The notes: generated by a model from the sequence alone, not told the origin. A stretch of 64,000 nt of DNA from an uncultured Clostridia bacterium (GCA_947366545.1 CANBAL010000005.1:1-64000); one strand, 5' to 3'; numbered from the stretch's first letter, positions 1 through 10,925 are shown. Translations and numbers: made by a program.

Positions 1-2
1 GT

Positions 3-953
3 GCTAGGACATGGAATAAAGCCGCCAATACCACCCTTTACGCTCACTGGCAGGAGAAAACATGGTCAGACTGGTACTATGCATCAAGTTATGGCGGAGG
101 AAACGGAACGGAGGCAAATCCATACATAATCTCCACCGCTGAACACCTTGCTCGCCTTGCTTATGCAACATATAATAATCTTCAAACAACAAGTGGCAGA
201 TATGATAAAAATGCCTATTACAAACAAATAGCGGACATAGACCTAAACGCCCATGAATGGGTGCCAATAGGCAGAAGCGGTTATACATTTGCAGGTAAGT
301 ATGATGGGCTTTTGTATGGAATAAAAGGCTTGAGAATCAACTCAACAAGTAATTATATGGGGCTTTTTGGTTACACCTCGAATGGAGTTTTAATCTCCAA
401 CATTACAGTATCTGCTGCAACAATCAATACAACAGGTACTTTTGCAGGTGTAATAGTCGGTTATATCGGTGGTGGAACAACGACAGTTAAAAATTGTAAG
501 GTACGAAATTCAACTATTACTGCAAGTAATTATGTTGGTGGAATAACTGGAAATCTGACGAATTCTGTAATACAGTCAAGTCATGTTGAGAATTGCACAA
601 TAAAGGCAACTGCATCCGGCAGTTATGCATGCGGGATTGCATACTTGGGATCGTATGGGAGTGTGAAAGATTGCAGTGTAGTAGGCACGAGCATAACAGG
701 AACAAACATAAACATAATATCACAAAATGGTTATGAAACAACAATTTCAGCCTGCTATGGCAATGGCACCCTCAATGGCACCGAAACTAAGTCGATGTAC
801 GGCAATTCATCGGCATGGACAAACTGGTCGCTTGTGCCAAATGTAAATGGCGGGCTGCCAGTACAAAAGGGACTATATCACATCGGTGGCTTTACTGATC
901 CACAAGAGATTTATAATTACCTTACCGGTCAGGGCTATACAGTAATAAGTTAA
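3..953 (+). CDS. C-terminal part of a large surface protein (InlB B-repeat end 'TLYAHW' followed by GLUG-like repeats), 5' truncated by window edge
   Basis: Frame 3 is open from the window edge (ARTWNKAANTTLYAHWQEKTWSDWYYASSYGGGNGTEANPYIISTAEHLARLA...) into the listed ORF 261-953; GLUG-like 'NYVGGITGNL' motifs. Confidence 0.75.
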   Translation, partial: ARTWNKAANTTLYAHWQEKTWSDWYYASSYGGGNGTEANPYIISTAEHLARLAYATYNNLQTTSGRYDKNAYYKQIADIDLNAHEWVPIGRSGYTFAGKYDGLLYGIKGLRINSTSNYMGLFGYTSNGVLISNITVSAATINTTGTFAGVIVGYIGGGTTTVKNCKVRNSTITASNYVGGITGNLTNSVIQSSHVENCTIKATASGSYACGIAYLGSYGSVKDCSVVGTSITGTNINIISQNGYETTISACYGNGTLNGTETKSMYGNSSAWTNWSLVPNVNGGLPVQKGLYHIGGFTDPQEIYNYLTGQGYTVIS

Positions 954-982
954 AAAACAGAGCAAAACGCTCTGTTTTTTAT
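952..982 (+). terminator. Rho-independent terminator
   Basis: ACAGAGC-aaaac-GCTCTGT hairpin followed by T-run. Confidence 0.8.
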
Positions 983-1005
983 TAAATTTATGCTAAAATA
1001 TGTTT

Positions 1006-1668
1006 ATGGTTAAAGAAAAAGTAAAAAAGTTTCTTCTTGAGAATGAAGACAAAGAAAATGCAAAATTTCAAAAGCGGATTGTGGCAACAGGGCTTTATGT
1101 TTATGGTGTTAAGACGCCTATTTTAGAGGCCTTTGCAAAAAATCTTGTGAAAGAAAATGTAGATTTGAGGGAATTGCCACTTGAGAGCTTTGAGGAAAAT
1201 ATTATTGCAGGGTTTACCCTTGCACATATGAAAATAACCCCAAGTGAAAAGGTGAAATATCTAGACACGCTTATTTGCCACTTTGATAACTGGGCGCATT
1301 GCGACATGATAGTGTCAAGGCTTAAAGGACTTGAAAGTGAAAGAGAATATTTTGAGCGCTTGCTCATGCGGCAGGGTGAGTTTGAGAAAAGGGTGGGAAT
1401 AATCTACTTAATGTCCTTCTTTTTGAAAAAGGATGTGAGAGGCGTTATTGAAAAAATATTAAGCGTCAAGGATGACGCCTATTATGTCAAAATGGCACAA
1501 GCATGGACTATTGCTAACGCAGGTGTGCTTGACTACGAATATGTTTATAATCTTCTGCCTAGCATAGAAGATAAGTTTTTACGAAACAAGTCGATTTCAA
1601 AAATGTGCGACTCTTATCGCATTACAGGGGAGCAAAAAAACGAACTAAGAAAGTTAAGAATAAAATAA
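1006..1668 (+). CDS. DNA alkylation repair protein (AlkD-like HEAT-repeat glycosylase)
   Basis: ORF 1000-1668; AlkD-like pattern (FDNWAHCDMIVSRL, KRVGIIYLMSFF, YYVKMAQAWTIA). The ATG at 1006 fits a leaderless start better than 1000. Confidence 0.8.
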   Translation: MVKEKVKKFLLENEDKENAKFQKRIVATGLYVYGVKTPILEAFAKNLVKENVDLRELPLESFEENIIAGFTLAHMKITPSEKVKYLDTLICHFDNWAHCDMIVSRLKGLESEREYFERLLMRQGEFEKRVGIIYLMSFFLKKDVRGVIEKILSVKDDAYYVKMAQAWTIANAGVLDYEYVYNLLPSIEDKFLRNKSISKMCDSYRITGEQKNELRKLRIK

Positions 1669-1688
1669 AACCGCGATTTGCGGTTTTA
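1667..1688. terminator. Bidirectional terminator between convergent genes
   Basis: AAAACCGC-gattt-GCGGTTTT palindrome. Confidence 0.7.
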
Positions 1689-2084
1689 TTCATCTTCAAT
1701 ATTATTCTTTAAGGTGCCATTTGTAATGGCGCTTAGGAAAGCCTCATGATTTCCTTTGAAACCTTGGTCGAATCTTGCCAAATAGCCGCAGCTGACCGTG
1801 GTAATTGCGGCGAGGTGCAAATGCCCCTCGTAATCATTGCGAACGCGGTCCAGTTTCTTAAAAAGAAGTAACTGCTGGGTCGCGGTTTTTGCTTTAAGCA
1901 CTTTTTTCATTGCCTCGTCATATCTTCTTAATTTATCTTCATCACGAGCAATTACAATGTTTATCACCCTTATATTTTTTTCATCTGTTGCATAGTTGAG
2001 AAAAAGTTTCTTTTCCCCTAATAATTTTTTGCCTTTTGTAGTAAGTGCCTCATACTTTGCCCTTTCTTCTTCTAAAATGTACAT
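1686..2084 (-). CDS. Hypothetical protein, 132 aa
   Basis: Intact ORF between convergent terminator and upstream intergenic region; no family recognised. Confidence 0.6.
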   Translation of the reverse strand: MYILEEERAKYEALTTKGKKLLGEKKLFLNYATDEKNIRVINIVIARDEDKLRRYDEAMKKVLKAKTATQQLLLFKKLDRVRNDYEGHLHLAAITTVSCGYLARFDQGFKGNHEAFLSAITNGTLKNNIEDE

Positions 2085-2220
2085 TGCTCCTCCAATACAA
2101 TCCTAGTAATAACACAAATGAGGATTAATGTCAAGATGAAAATTCTTGTCAGTTTATTTTGATAATTTCTCCCTTTATGTTACTATTGAAGGGTAAGGGA
2201 ATTATTGACAAAGGAGAGTT

Positions 2221-3753
2221 ATGTTAGCAAAAGTGTCCAGTTTTGGACTTAAAGGGATAGAGGGATTTCCGGTGGATGTGGAAACAGATATAACAAATGG
2301 TTTGCCACATTTTGATGTTGTAGGTCTTGCAGACACCGCGATTAAAGAGGCAAAGGAGCGTGTACGCTCCGCTATTAGAAACAGTGGCTACGAATATCCT
2401 ATCAAAAGAATAACGATAAACTTGGCACCTGCCGATGTGAAAAAGGAAGGTGCGGTGTACGACCTTGCCATGGCGGTGGCAATCATTTCGCTTAATAAAG
2501 ACAGCAAACTTAAAAATATAGAAGATTTTTGCTATATCGGTGAACTTTCACTTGACGGACAGGTGAAAAAGGTAAAGGGCGTGCTACCACTTTTAATCTC
2601 AGCACGAAAACTTGGGTATAAAAAATTTATCATTCCTTATGACAACTCTCTTGAAGCAAGTTTCATTGAAGGGCTTGAAGTTTATCCTGTGAAAAGCCTT
2701 ATTGAGTGTGTTGAATTTTTAGAAGGCAAAAGTGAGATTGAAAAAGTAAAGATAGGCGACTATGAAAAGGAGATAAAAAGTCATACCTCGGGACTTGACT
2801 TTTGCCATGTTAAAGGACAGGCGAGGGCAAAGCGTGCCCTAGAAATTGCAGCGGCGGGCGGACACAATGTAATCATGATAGGCCCTCCGGGGAGCGGGAA
2901 AAGTATGCTTGCAAAATGCTTTCCTTCTATTCTGCCAGATATGACCTTTGAAGAAGCACTTGAAGTGACAAAAATACATTCCGTAGCGGGAGAACTTGAC
3001 CTTAAGAAAGGTATTGTATCAACTAGACCTTTTAGAAGCCCACATCATACTGCATCTACTGTGAGTTTAACAGGGGGAGGAAATAATAGTAAGCCAGGTG
3101 AAATCAGCCTTGCACACAATGGAGTGCTATTTTTGGATGAAATGCCAGAATATTCCCGACATACCATTGAGACCCTGCGTCAACCTCTTGAAGACGGCGT
3201 TATTACAGTGGCAAGAGCGAATGCGACAGTATCCTATCCTGCCAACTTTATGCTTATTGCAAGTATGAACCCATGTCCATGCGGAAACTATGGCAGCAAA
3301 CTTAAAGAATGCACCTGCACTCCAAACCAAATACATAAATATCTCGCAAGGCTTTCGGGACCTATCATGGACAGAATTGACATTCACATTGAGGTGGATA
3401 ATGTTTCCTATGATGATCTAAAAAGCGAAAGTGTGGAAGAAAAGTCCTCGGTTATAAAAGCAAGGGTGGACAGGGCAAGGGAAATCCAACTTAAAAGATT
3501 TAAAAACTGCAAAATATATTCAAACGCTAAAATGAGCGTGCCTCAGACCAAAGAGTTTTGCAGGCTTGACAAGGGGAGCGATGAAATACTTAGAATGGCG
3601 TTTGAAAAGTTGAAACTCTCTGCCCGCGCGCATGACCGCATTCTTAGAGTGGCAAGAACGATTGCCGATCTTGAAGGGGAGGAAAATATTTTGCCTCAGC
3701 ATATTGCGGAAGCAATAAGCTACAGGTCGCTAGATAGAAAATACTGGGGGTAA
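2221..3753 (+). CDS. comM: YifB/ComM family Mg-chelatase-like AAA+ ATPase
   Basis: N-terminal GLKGIEGFPVDVETDITNGLPHFDVVGLADTAIKEAKERVRSAI, Walker A GPPGSGKS, FLDEMPE, NPCPCGNYG. Confidence 0.95.
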   Translation: MLAKVSSFGLKGIEGFPVDVETDITNGLPHFDVVGLADTAIKEAKERVRSAIRNSGYEYPIKRITINLAPADVKKEGAVYDLAMAVAIISLNKDSKLKNIEDFCYIGELSLDGQVKKVKGVLPLLISARKLGYKKFIIPYDNSLEASFIEGLEVYPVKSLIECVEFLEGKSEIEKVKIGDYEKEIKSHTSGLDFCHVKGQARAKRALEIAAAGGHNVIMIGPPGSGKSMLAKCFPSILPDMTFEEALEVTKIHSVAGELDLKKGIVSTRPFRSPHHTASTVSLTGGGNNSKPGEISLAHNGVLFLDEMPEYSRHTIETLRQPLEDGVITVARANATVSYPANFMLIASMNPCPCGNYGSKLKECTCTPNQIHKYLARLSGPIMDRIDIHIEVDNVSYDDLKSESVEEKSSVIKARVDRAREIQLKRFKNCKIYSNAKMSVPQTKEFCRLDKGSDEILRMAFEKLKLSARAHDRILRVARTIADLEGEENILPQHIAEAISYRSLDRKYWG

Positions 3754-3754
3754 T

Positions 3755-4828
3755 ATGACAGACAGGCAGATATTAATAACATATCTATCACAATTTACAT
3801 TACAAACAAAAAAGATTGATGAGGTTTTGGCACTAATGGAAAAGCCTTCCATTGATAATTTTGTCAAACTTAAAGAGCTTAACAAACTTTTTCCGCCTGA
3901 CATCGTTAATGAGATGATAGACAGAGCGGAAGATCGAAAGGTCTCTTTGTATCTTTCCAGACTTCGCGAAAAGGGAATCACGGTGGTGATAAAAGGTGAG
4001 GAAAATTATCCTAAAAAACTTGTAGACCTTCCAGACGCACCATACCACCTATTTTGTAAAGGAGATTTATCACTTTTTGATGAAAAAAGTATTAGTATTG
4101 TTGGCACAAGAACTCCAACTAATTATGGCCGTATGGTGACTGACAGGTTTGCGAGTGAGCTTGTAAAAGAGGGGCTTGTGATTGTTAGCGGTCTTGCATA
4201 TGGCATTGACAGCATTTCGCACAGGAAGGCACTTGAACTTGGCGGTAAAACTATTGCTGTGCTTGGAAGCGGATTTAACCACATATATCCTGCTGAACAT
4301 GCGGCACTTGCCCATGAAATTGAGGAAAACGGACTTCTTATTTCAGAATATTGCCCATCAGTGGACTCAAACAGATTTAATTTCCCACACCGCAATCGAA
4401 TTGTTGCAGGGCTTGGTGATGGAATACTTATCACCGAGGCGGCGGCAAAGAGCGGAACAAAACATACAAAGGATTTTGCACTTGATTATGGCAGACCGGT
4501 ATTTGTTGTGCCAGGTAATATTACGAGTGAGAAAAGTGCGCTTACAAATGAACTAATAAAATCAGGTCAGGGCATCTGCGTTACAGAGGCGGGCGACATC
4601 GTGCAGGAGCTTGGTTTTGAAAAACGCAAAAAGGAAAAGCGGGTGCTCTTGCAACTGGATATGGTGCAGCAGAAAATTGTCGATGTGCTTAAAAATGGCG
4701 AAAAAGATATCGATACTATATCAGCAGAATGCAATTTAAATATAAATTCTTTAAATAGTTATTTGACAATGATGGAAATTAGTGGAATAATAAAAAGGAT
4801 GTCGGGCGGAGTATATATGCTTGCCTAG
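3755..4828 (+). CDS. dprA: DNA processing protein DprA
   Basis: SIVGTRTPTNYG, GLAYGIDSISHRKAL, NRIVAGLGDGILITEAAAKSGTKHTKDFAL, VPGNI. Confidence 0.95.
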   Translation: MTDRQILITYLSQFTLQTKKIDEVLALMEKPSIDNFVKLKELNKLFPPDIVNEMIDRAEDRKVSLYLSRLREKGITVVIKGEENYPKKLVDLPDAPYHLFCKGDLSLFDEKSISIVGTRTPTNYGRMVTDRFASELVKEGLVIVSGLAYGIDSISHRKALELGGKTIAVLGSGFNHIYPAEHAALAHEIEENGLLISEYCPSVDSNRFNFPHRNRIVAGLGDGILITEAAAKSGTKHTKDFALDYGRPVFVVPGNITSEKSALTNELIKSGQGICVTEAGDIVQELGFEKRKKEKRVLLQLDMVQQKIVDVLKNGEKDIDTISAECNLNINSLNSYLTMMEISGIIKRMSGGVYMLA

Positions 4829-4843
4829 GCAGGGAGGACAAAT

Positions 4844-6907
4844 TTGAAATTAGTAATTATTGAATCACCTTCTAAAGCACCAGCACTAAAAAAGTATCTT
4901 GGTGACGGCTATGAGATTTTTGCTACAAAAGGGCATATTCGGGATTTGCCAACCAAAAGTTTTGGACTGGATGTACGAAATAATTTTGAGCCTAAGTATG
5001 AAATAGTGGCAGACAAAAAGGAGCTTATTTCACAGCTTAAAAATAAAGCCGCCAAAGCGGACTATGTTTATATCGCAACCGACCCCGACCGTGAGGGAGA
5101 GGCAATTTCTTGGCATGTTGCAAATGTACTTGATTATCCAAAAGACAAAAAGTGCAGAATACAATTCAATGAAATTTCTAAAAAAGCGGTGACAAAAGCC
5201 TTGCAAGAGCCACGGGAGATTGACGAAAGACTTGTTGACGCGCAGCAGGCAAGAAGAGTACTTGATAGGGTGGTGGGTTATAAACTTTCACCTATTATTT
5301 GCAAGAAGATTGCACCAAAGCTTAGCGCCGGAAGGGTGCAGTCGGTAGCATTAAAACTTGTGGTTGACCGTGAGAAAGAGATTGAGGCGTTTGTTCCAGA
5401 GGAATACTGGACTGTTACGGCAACACTAGAAAAGGACAAAACACCATTTAAAACCTCACTTACAACTAAAAACAAGAAAAAGTATCAGCCTAAAAATAAG
5501 GAAGAGGTTGACAAGCTTTTAGAGGAGATTAAAGGGCAAGAGTTTAAGGTGAGTGAACTGAAAAAGTCTAGCACAAAACAGCATGCGCCCGCTCCATTTA
5601 CCACCAGTACCATGCAGCAGGATGCCGGCAATAAGCTTGGCATGAGCCTGTCACGCACTTCTGCGGCGGCACAAGCACTTTATGAAGGCGTTGAGGTGAA
5701 AGGGGAAGGAAAAATCGCACTTGTCACCTATATAAGAACGGACTCTGTGCGTGTATCAACTGATGCACAAAATTCTTGCCGCGAATATATTTCAAAGGTG
5801 TATGGCGACAAGTTTCTACCAGCAAAGCCAAACATATATCACACAAAGGCTAATGCACAGGACGCTCACGAGGCCATAAGACCTATTTCTATGGACATCA
5901 CTCCTGAAATGGTGAAAGAGACTTTAACAAGTGATAACTATAGGCTTTATAAACTTATCTATGAAAGATTTTTGGCAAGTCAAATGGCCGAGGCGGAATT
6001 TAACAATGTTTCGGTTGGAACGACTGTGGGAAATTATGGCTTTAGAGCCACTGGTAAAACCATGACTTTTGCAGGCTTCACGATAGTATATAAGGAATTT
6101 GTAGAAGAAGATAAGAAGGAAAGTTCTAGTAAAATACCATTACTGGAAGAAGGGGAAAGTCTGCCATGTAAAGAGCTTAAACCAGAGCAAAAATTTACCA
6201 AGCCACCAGTAAGATTTACCGAAGCAAGTCTTGTTAAGGCTATGGAAGAAAAAGAAATTGGCAGACCTGCCACCTATACTCCAACCATTAATATTTTGAC
6301 CTCTCGTAAATACGTTGAAAAAGATGGTAAAAGTTTGGTGCCTACAAAACTTGGCAGAAATATTGTAGAATATCTTGAAAAGTTTTTTAGCAGCGTAATT
6401 AATGTCAAATTCACTGCACATATGGAGCAGCGTCTTGATGATATCGTCGAGACGGGCGAGGACTGGCACAACATCGTCAACAATTTCTGGGACGGCTTTA
6501 AAGGCCTTCTTGAAAAGGCGGACGCAAGCAGTGTGACCATGAAAGAGCCACCAGTTGTCACTGACATTATTTGTGAAAAATGCGGTGGAAAAATGCTTTT
6601 GCGTGACGGGCGTTACGGAAAGTTTTTGGGTTGCGAAAATTTCCCTAAGTGCCGCAATATCAAGGCTGTTGAAGAGGAAAAGAAACTTGTTGGCAAGTGT
6701 CCAGAATGTGGCTCACCTATGGTGGTGAGAAAGAGTAAGAGGGGAAAGACCTACTATTCTTGCAATAGATATCCTGACTGCAATTTTATGAGCTGGGATA
6801 TTCCAACAGGGGACAAATGCCCTAAATGTCAAAGTTACCTAATCAAAAAGGGAAAGAATATAAAATGTTCAAGCAGCACCTGCGACTACAAGGAGGAAAA
6901 TGTCTAA
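4844..6907 (+). CDS. topA: DNA topoisomerase I (TTG start)
   Basis: KLVIIESPSKAPALKKYLG, YIATDPDREGEAISWH, TYIRTDSVRVS, C-terminal zinc-ribbon repeats. Confidence 0.96.
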   Translation: MKLVIIESPSKAPALKKYLGDGYEIFATKGHIRDLPTKSFGLDVRNNFEPKYEIVADKKELISQLKNKAAKADYVYIATDPDREGEAISWHVANVLDYPKDKKCRIQFNEISKKAVTKALQEPREIDERLVDAQQARRVLDRVVGYKLSPIICKKIAPKLSAGRVQSVALKLVVDREKEIEAFVPEEYWTVTATLEKDKTPFKTSLTTKNKKKYQPKNKEEVDKLLEEIKGQEFKVSELKKSSTKQHAPAPFTTSTMQQDAGNKLGMSLSRTSAAAQALYEGVEVKGEGKIALVTYIRTDSVRVSTDAQNSCREYISKVYGDKFLPAKPNIYHTKANAQDAHEAIRPISMDITPEMVKETLTSDNYRLYKLIYERFLASQMAEAEFNNVSVGTTVGNYGFRATGKTMTFAGFTIVYKEFVEEDKKESSSKIPLLEEGESLPCKELKPEQKFTKPPVRFTEASLVKAMEEKEIGRPATYTPTINILTSRKYVEKDGKSLVPTKLGRNIVEYLEKFFSSVINVKFTAHMEQRLDDIVETGEDWHNIVNNFWDGFKGLLEKADASSVTMKEPPVVTDIICEKCGGKMLLRDGRYGKFLGCENFPKCRNIKAVEEEKKLVGKCPECGSPMVVRKSKRGKTYYSCNRYPDCNFMSWDIPTGDKCPKCQSYLIKKGKNIKCSSSTCDYKEENV

Positions 6908-8051
6908 CTTAGCACATGTGAATATAATCGGTGCGGGTTTTGCGGGAATCGAGTGTGCACTCGCTCTTGCAAAGCATGGCATTCGTGTGCATATTTTCAA
7001 TAAAAGTGGTGGAGATTATCAATGCGACTGCTTTAATCACATCAAGAATTTTGCCCTTCGCAAAGAGGCAAGGGTGCTTGATAGTGAGCTTTTAGATAAA
7101 CTTATAGAGTTTGAAAGATTATCTCCCTCTCTTTGTCCCGCAGGAAGAACAATCGCTTATGGCATAGAAAAACTTAAAGAGAACCCACTTATAGATTATT
7201 TTGACCTTAAAGTTTACGAAATTAACACTAAGGAAATAAACATAATTGCCTCTGGACACAGGACGGAGGGAATGCTTTTTGAGTGGCTTAAAGATGAACT
7301 TGGCTCTATGCGATGCTTTAATACCTATCCTGTGTATATGAGTGTGGAAGACGTGGATGAAAGTAGGTGTATACGAAAGGACAGGGATTTATATATTCCG
7401 CTAAATTATGACGAGTATATCGCACTTTGCAACGAAATCATTCGCCAAAGGAATGAAAATCCGTGTAAAGAGCGGTGCGAAGAATGCATAGAAGAAGTGG
7501 TGATTAAAAACAAAGACGCACTTAAAAACCACTGCATGAAGGTGATATATTTAGAGATAGAAAAACCATATGCCGTATTAAAACTAAAAAATGGCAGGGT
7601 GCTTGAGGGCTTTTGTAGCAGTCTGCCTTTTAAATCGCAGGTCGAGATTATAAGGAAAATTAAGGGACTTGAAAACGCTATATTAGTTTGTGAAGGCAAA
7701 GCGACAAGTAATTGCTACCTAAATGCACCTATGGTCATTAATGAACATGGTCAGTCTTTAAAGCGAGACAATTTATTTTTCGCTGGCAATATCTCAGGGA
7801 TTTTTGGGCATGTAGAGGGAATGATAAGCGGACTGCATGTCGCAAGAAATGTTTTAAGCTACATAAATGGTAAAAAATTTAGTAATTTTCCAAAAAACAC
7901 CTGTTTTGGAGGGGTTATTGAAGATTTAATGACACAAAATGCCAATAAATTTACTCCAATTCGCGGGAGATGTGATATAATGGAAGAAGATAAATACGAC
8001 TTAGAAAGTTTGAAAAAATACAAGGAGGAAGGAAATGGAAAGTCTATTTAA
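6900..8051 (+). CDS. trmFO: Divergent TrmFO-like FAD-dependent protein
   Basis: N-terminal dinucleotide fold ([22 protein letters not shown]), C-terminal [27 protein letters not shown]; sits between topA and hslV as in Firmicutes trmFO; central motifs poorly conserved. Confidence 0.7.
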   Translation: MSNLAHVNIIGAGFAGIECALALAKHGIRVHIFNKSGGDYQCDCFNHIKNFALRKEARVLDSELLDKLIEFERLSPSLCPAGRTIAYGIEKLKENPLIDYFDLKVYEINTKEINIIASGHRTEGMLFEWLKDELGSMRCFNTYPVYMSVEDVDESRCIRKDRDLYIPLNYDEYIALCNEIIRQRNENPCKERCEECIEEVVIKNKDALKNHCMKVIYLEIEKPYAVLKLKNGRVLEGFCSSLPFKSQVEIIRKIKGLENAILVCEGKATSNCYLNAPMVINEHGQSLKRDNLFFAGNISGIFGHVEGMISGLHVARNVLSYINGKKFSNFPKNTCFGGVIEDLMTQNANKFTPIRGRCDIMEEDKYDLESLKKYKEEGNGKSI

Positions 8052-8574
8052 AGCAACCACCATATGTGGTGTAAAACGCAATGGCAAAATTGCGATAGCA
8101 GGTGACGGACAAGTCACCATGCAGGAAAGCGTTATTTTCAAGGGAACAGCAAAAAAGGTGAGAAGAATATACAACGACACGGTAGTAATTGGTTTTGCTG
8201 GTGGGGTTGCGGATGCTTTTTCGCTTAGTGAAAGATTTGAGGCCATGCTTAATAAGTTTTCGGGCAACCTTATGAGGAGTGCGGTAGAACTTGCAAAGAC
8301 TTGGCGTGAGGACAAGGCGGCAAGGAAACTTGAGGCAATGATGATTGTAGCAGACAAAAATCAACTGCTTATTGTGTCAGGTATGGGGGATGTGCTTGAG
8401 CCTGATGACGATGTTTGTGCAATAGGCTCGGGCGGTAATTTTGCACTTGCCTCTGCAAAGGCACTTATGGAAAATACAAAACTTTCGGCAAAAGATATTG
8501 CCTACAAGGCACTTAAGATTGCCAGTGATATCTGCGTATTTACAAACAACAATATTGTTGTAGAGGAGGTTTAA
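8035..8574 (+). CDS. hslV: ATP-dependent protease subunit HslV (ClpQ/CodW)
   Basis: [57 protein letters not shown]. Confidence 0.95.
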   Translation: MESLFKATTICGVKRNGKIAIAGDGQVTMQESVIFKGTAKKVRRIYNDTVVIGFAGGVADAFSLSERFEAMLNKFSGNLMRSAVELAKTWREDKAARKLEAMMIVADKNQLLIVSGMGDVLEPDDDVCAIGSGGNFALASAKALMENTKLSAKDIAYKALKIASDICVFTNNNIVVEEV

Positions 8575-8576
8575 GC

Positions 8577-9872
8577 GTGAACTACACACCAAGACAGATA
8601 GTTGAAGAACTTGATAAATATATTATTGGACAGGCTAAAGCGAAAAGAGCGGTGGCTATTGCCCTTAGAAACAGATATAGAAGAAGCAAACTTCCAAAAG
8701 AACTAAGAGAGGAAATTACACCTAAAAATATTATTATGCGTGGGCCAACAGGGGTTGGAAAAACTGAGATTGCAAGAAGGCTTGCAAGACTTGTGAAAGC
8801 ACCATTTATCAAGATTGAAGCCACCAAATATACCGAGGTGGGCTATGTTGGAAGAGATGTTGAAAGTATGATACGCGACCTTGTTGAGGTTTCGGTGCGT
8901 ATGGTGAAAGACGAGCAGGCGCATGAAGTGGAACAGAAGGTTGCACCTATCGTGGAGAGAAAACTTGTTGACGCCATCACTGATACAAGGCGTGCAAGCG
9001 ATATTGAAACAAACAAAGATGCCGTGCTTGAAGATTTGAGGGCGGGCAAACTTGAAAATGAAACCATAGATGTTGTTGTACTTGATAATCCAACACCTGT
9101 ACTTGCAGTAGGCGGGCCAGAGATTTCACTTGGCTCTATGTTTGACGGACTTCTGCCACAAAAGCGTAAGAAGAGAAAAATGACGGTGGCAAGGGCAAGA
9201 GAGATTCTTACGGGTGAAGAGTGCGACAAAATTATAGATAAAGACAATGTGAACGCTGAGGCAATAAGGCGTGCCGAGGAAGAGGGAATTATCTTTATTG
9301 ATGAAATTGATAAAATTATCGGTGGCAGCGGCTCATCCAATAACCAAGATGTTTCTCGTGAGGGTGTGCAAAGAGATATTCTGCCTATCGTGGAAGGTAG
9401 CACTGTTGCTACCAAATATGGTAATGTTAAAACAGACTTTATACTTTTCATCGCGTCGGGTGCCTTCCATGTATCAAATATAGAGGATATGATACCAGAA
9501 CTTCAAGGTCGTTTCCCAATTCGTGTTGAACTTGAGAATCTAACAAAGGATGATTTTAAGAAGATTTTAAGTGAAACAAAAAATGCTGTCACACTTCAAT
9601 ATGCAAGCATTTTGAAGGTGGACAACATAGACCTTAAATTCACAGAGGACGCCATTGATGAAATTGCAGAAATGGCGGCGGCAGAGAATGAGACCAGTGA
9701 AAATATAGGTGCAAGAAGATTGCATACAATCATGGAGGCCCTTCTTGAAGACATTTCCTTTAATGCCTCTGGGGATCATCCTATGCTTGAAGTTAAGGTT
9801 GATAGAGCCTATGTTCAAAACGCATTTAAAGAGACCAAGAAAAAATATGACCTTAAAAAGTTCGTGTTATAG
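8577..9872 (+). CDS. hslU: ATP-dependent protease ATPase subunit HslU (ClpY); GTG start
   Basis: [66 protein letters not shown]. Confidence 0.96.
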   Translation: MNYTPRQIVEELDKYIIGQAKAKRAVAIALRNRYRRSKLPKELREEITPKNIIMRGPTGVGKTEIARRLARLVKAPFIKIEATKYTEVGYVGRDVESMIRDLVEVSVRMVKDEQAHEVEQKVAPIVERKLVDAITDTRRASDIETNKDAVLEDLRAGKLENETIDVVVLDNPTPVLAVGGPEISLGSMFDGLLPQKRKKRKMTVARAREILTGEECDKIIDKDNVNAEAIRRAEEEGIIFIDEIDKIIGGSGSSNNQDVSREGVQRDILPIVEGSTVATKYGNVKTDFILFIASGAFHVSNIEDMIPELQGRFPIRVELENLTKDDFKKILSETKNAVTLQYASILKVDNIDLKFTEDAIDEIAEMAAAENETSENIGARRLHTIMEALLEDISFNASGDHPMLEVKVDRAYVQNAFKETKKKYDLKKFVL

Positions 9873-9880
9873 GAAGGCGT

Positions 9881-10555
9881 ATGGATACTTCTAGAACAAG
9901 CCTGCTTATAGGCGAAGAGGGTATAAAAAATTTATCTAAAAAATGGGTGACCGTGGTTGGCGTTGGCGGAGTTGGTGGCTATGCTGCCCATATGCTTGTA
10001 AGGGCAGGTGTGGGCAGACTTACCATTATTGATTTCGACATGGTTTCAAGCTCAAATGTCAATCGTCAAATGGTGGCAAATATAAACACCATAGGAAAAC
10101 TTAAAGTGGAAGTATTAAAATCGCAACTTTTAGAGATTAACCCAGATCTTAAAATTGACATTGTTTCCGAAAGGCTTACAGAGGAAAACTTAGATATTAT
10201 TCCGTTATGTGATATGGTGGTGGATGCAATAGACAGCGTCAAAGATAAGGTGGCACTTATTATGCATTGCAAAGAAAAAGGCATTCCTATCATCTCGGCT
10301 ATGGGCGCGGGCAATCGCTATGACCTGCCAAGGTTTTACCTTACGGACATTTACAAAACTCATGATGACGGTCTTGCAAAAATCATGCGTAAAAAATTAA
10401 GAGAGGCGGGAGTAAAAAGCCTTGATGTTGTAACCTGTGATAGTAAGCCAGTGGCAAATCACACAGGTACGGTAGGAAGTATTAGTTATTACCCAGCCAT
10501 GTGCGGAATTACAATTTCAGCAATAATAATAAATAAATTTTTGGAGAAAAATTAG
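9881..10555 (+). CDS. tcdA: ThiF/HesA/MoeB family E1-like enzyme, probable tRNA threonylcarbamoyladenosine dehydratase
   Basis: VVGVGGVGGYAAHMLVRAGVGRLTIIDFDMVSSSNVNRQ; DAIDSVKDK. Confidence 0.88.
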   Translation: MDTSRTSLLIGEEGIKNLSKKWVTVVGVGGVGGYAAHMLVRAGVGRLTIIDFDMVSSSNVNRQMVANINTIGKLKVEVLKSQLLEINPDLKIDIVSERLTEENLDIIPLCDMVVDAIDSVKDKVALIMHCKEKGIPIISAMGAGNRYDLPRFYLTDIYKTHDDGLAKIMRKKLREAGVKSLDVVTCDSKPVANHTGTVGSISYYPAMCGITISAIIINKFLEKN

Positions 10556-10585
10556 TTTTGTGGTATAATAAAAAAGGAGGAAATT

Positions 10586-10894
10586 ATGCAGATTTTAAAT
10601 AATAAAACTTTTGATAATGCTATCAAAGAGGGAATCGTTGTTGTAGACTTTTTTGCCACTTGGTGTGGGCCATGCAGAATGATGGCGCCAATTCTTGAGG
10701 ACCTTCAAGAAGAACTTGGGGACAATGTGAAGATCTACAAGGTGGATGTTGATGAAAGCGAAGCCCTTGCCAGAAAGTTTGGGATTATGAGCATTCCAAC
10801 AATTATAATCTTTGAGAATGGGCAGGTGCGTCAAAAGCATATTGGCCTATGGCAACATGATGACGCACTTGATACAATTAAGTCATATTTATAA
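10586..10894 (+). CDS. trxA: Thioredoxin
   Basis: VVDFFATWCGPCRMMAPILEDL; SIPTIIIFENGQ. Confidence 0.95.
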   Translation: MQILNNKTFDNAIKEGIVVVDFFATWCGPCRMMAPILEDLQEELGDNVKIYKVDVDESEALARKFGIMSIPTIIIFENGQVRQKHIGLWQHDDALDTIKSYL

Positions 10895-10895
10895 T

Positions 10896-10925
10896 AAAAA
10901 ACAACGCAAAATGCGTTGCTTTTTT
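10896..10925. terminator. Rho-independent terminator
   Basis: CAACGCAAAATGCGTTG followed by T-run. Confidence 0.75.

Noticed and set aside
4182-4556. 124-aa plus-strand ORF overlapping dprA in another frame
   Set aside because: Out-of-frame within a conserved gene, no SD or family similarity.
8843-9451. 202-aa minus-strand ORF antisense to hslU
   Set aside because: Lies wholly opposite a highly conserved gene; low-complexity Ser/Thr-rich translation typical of antisense reading.
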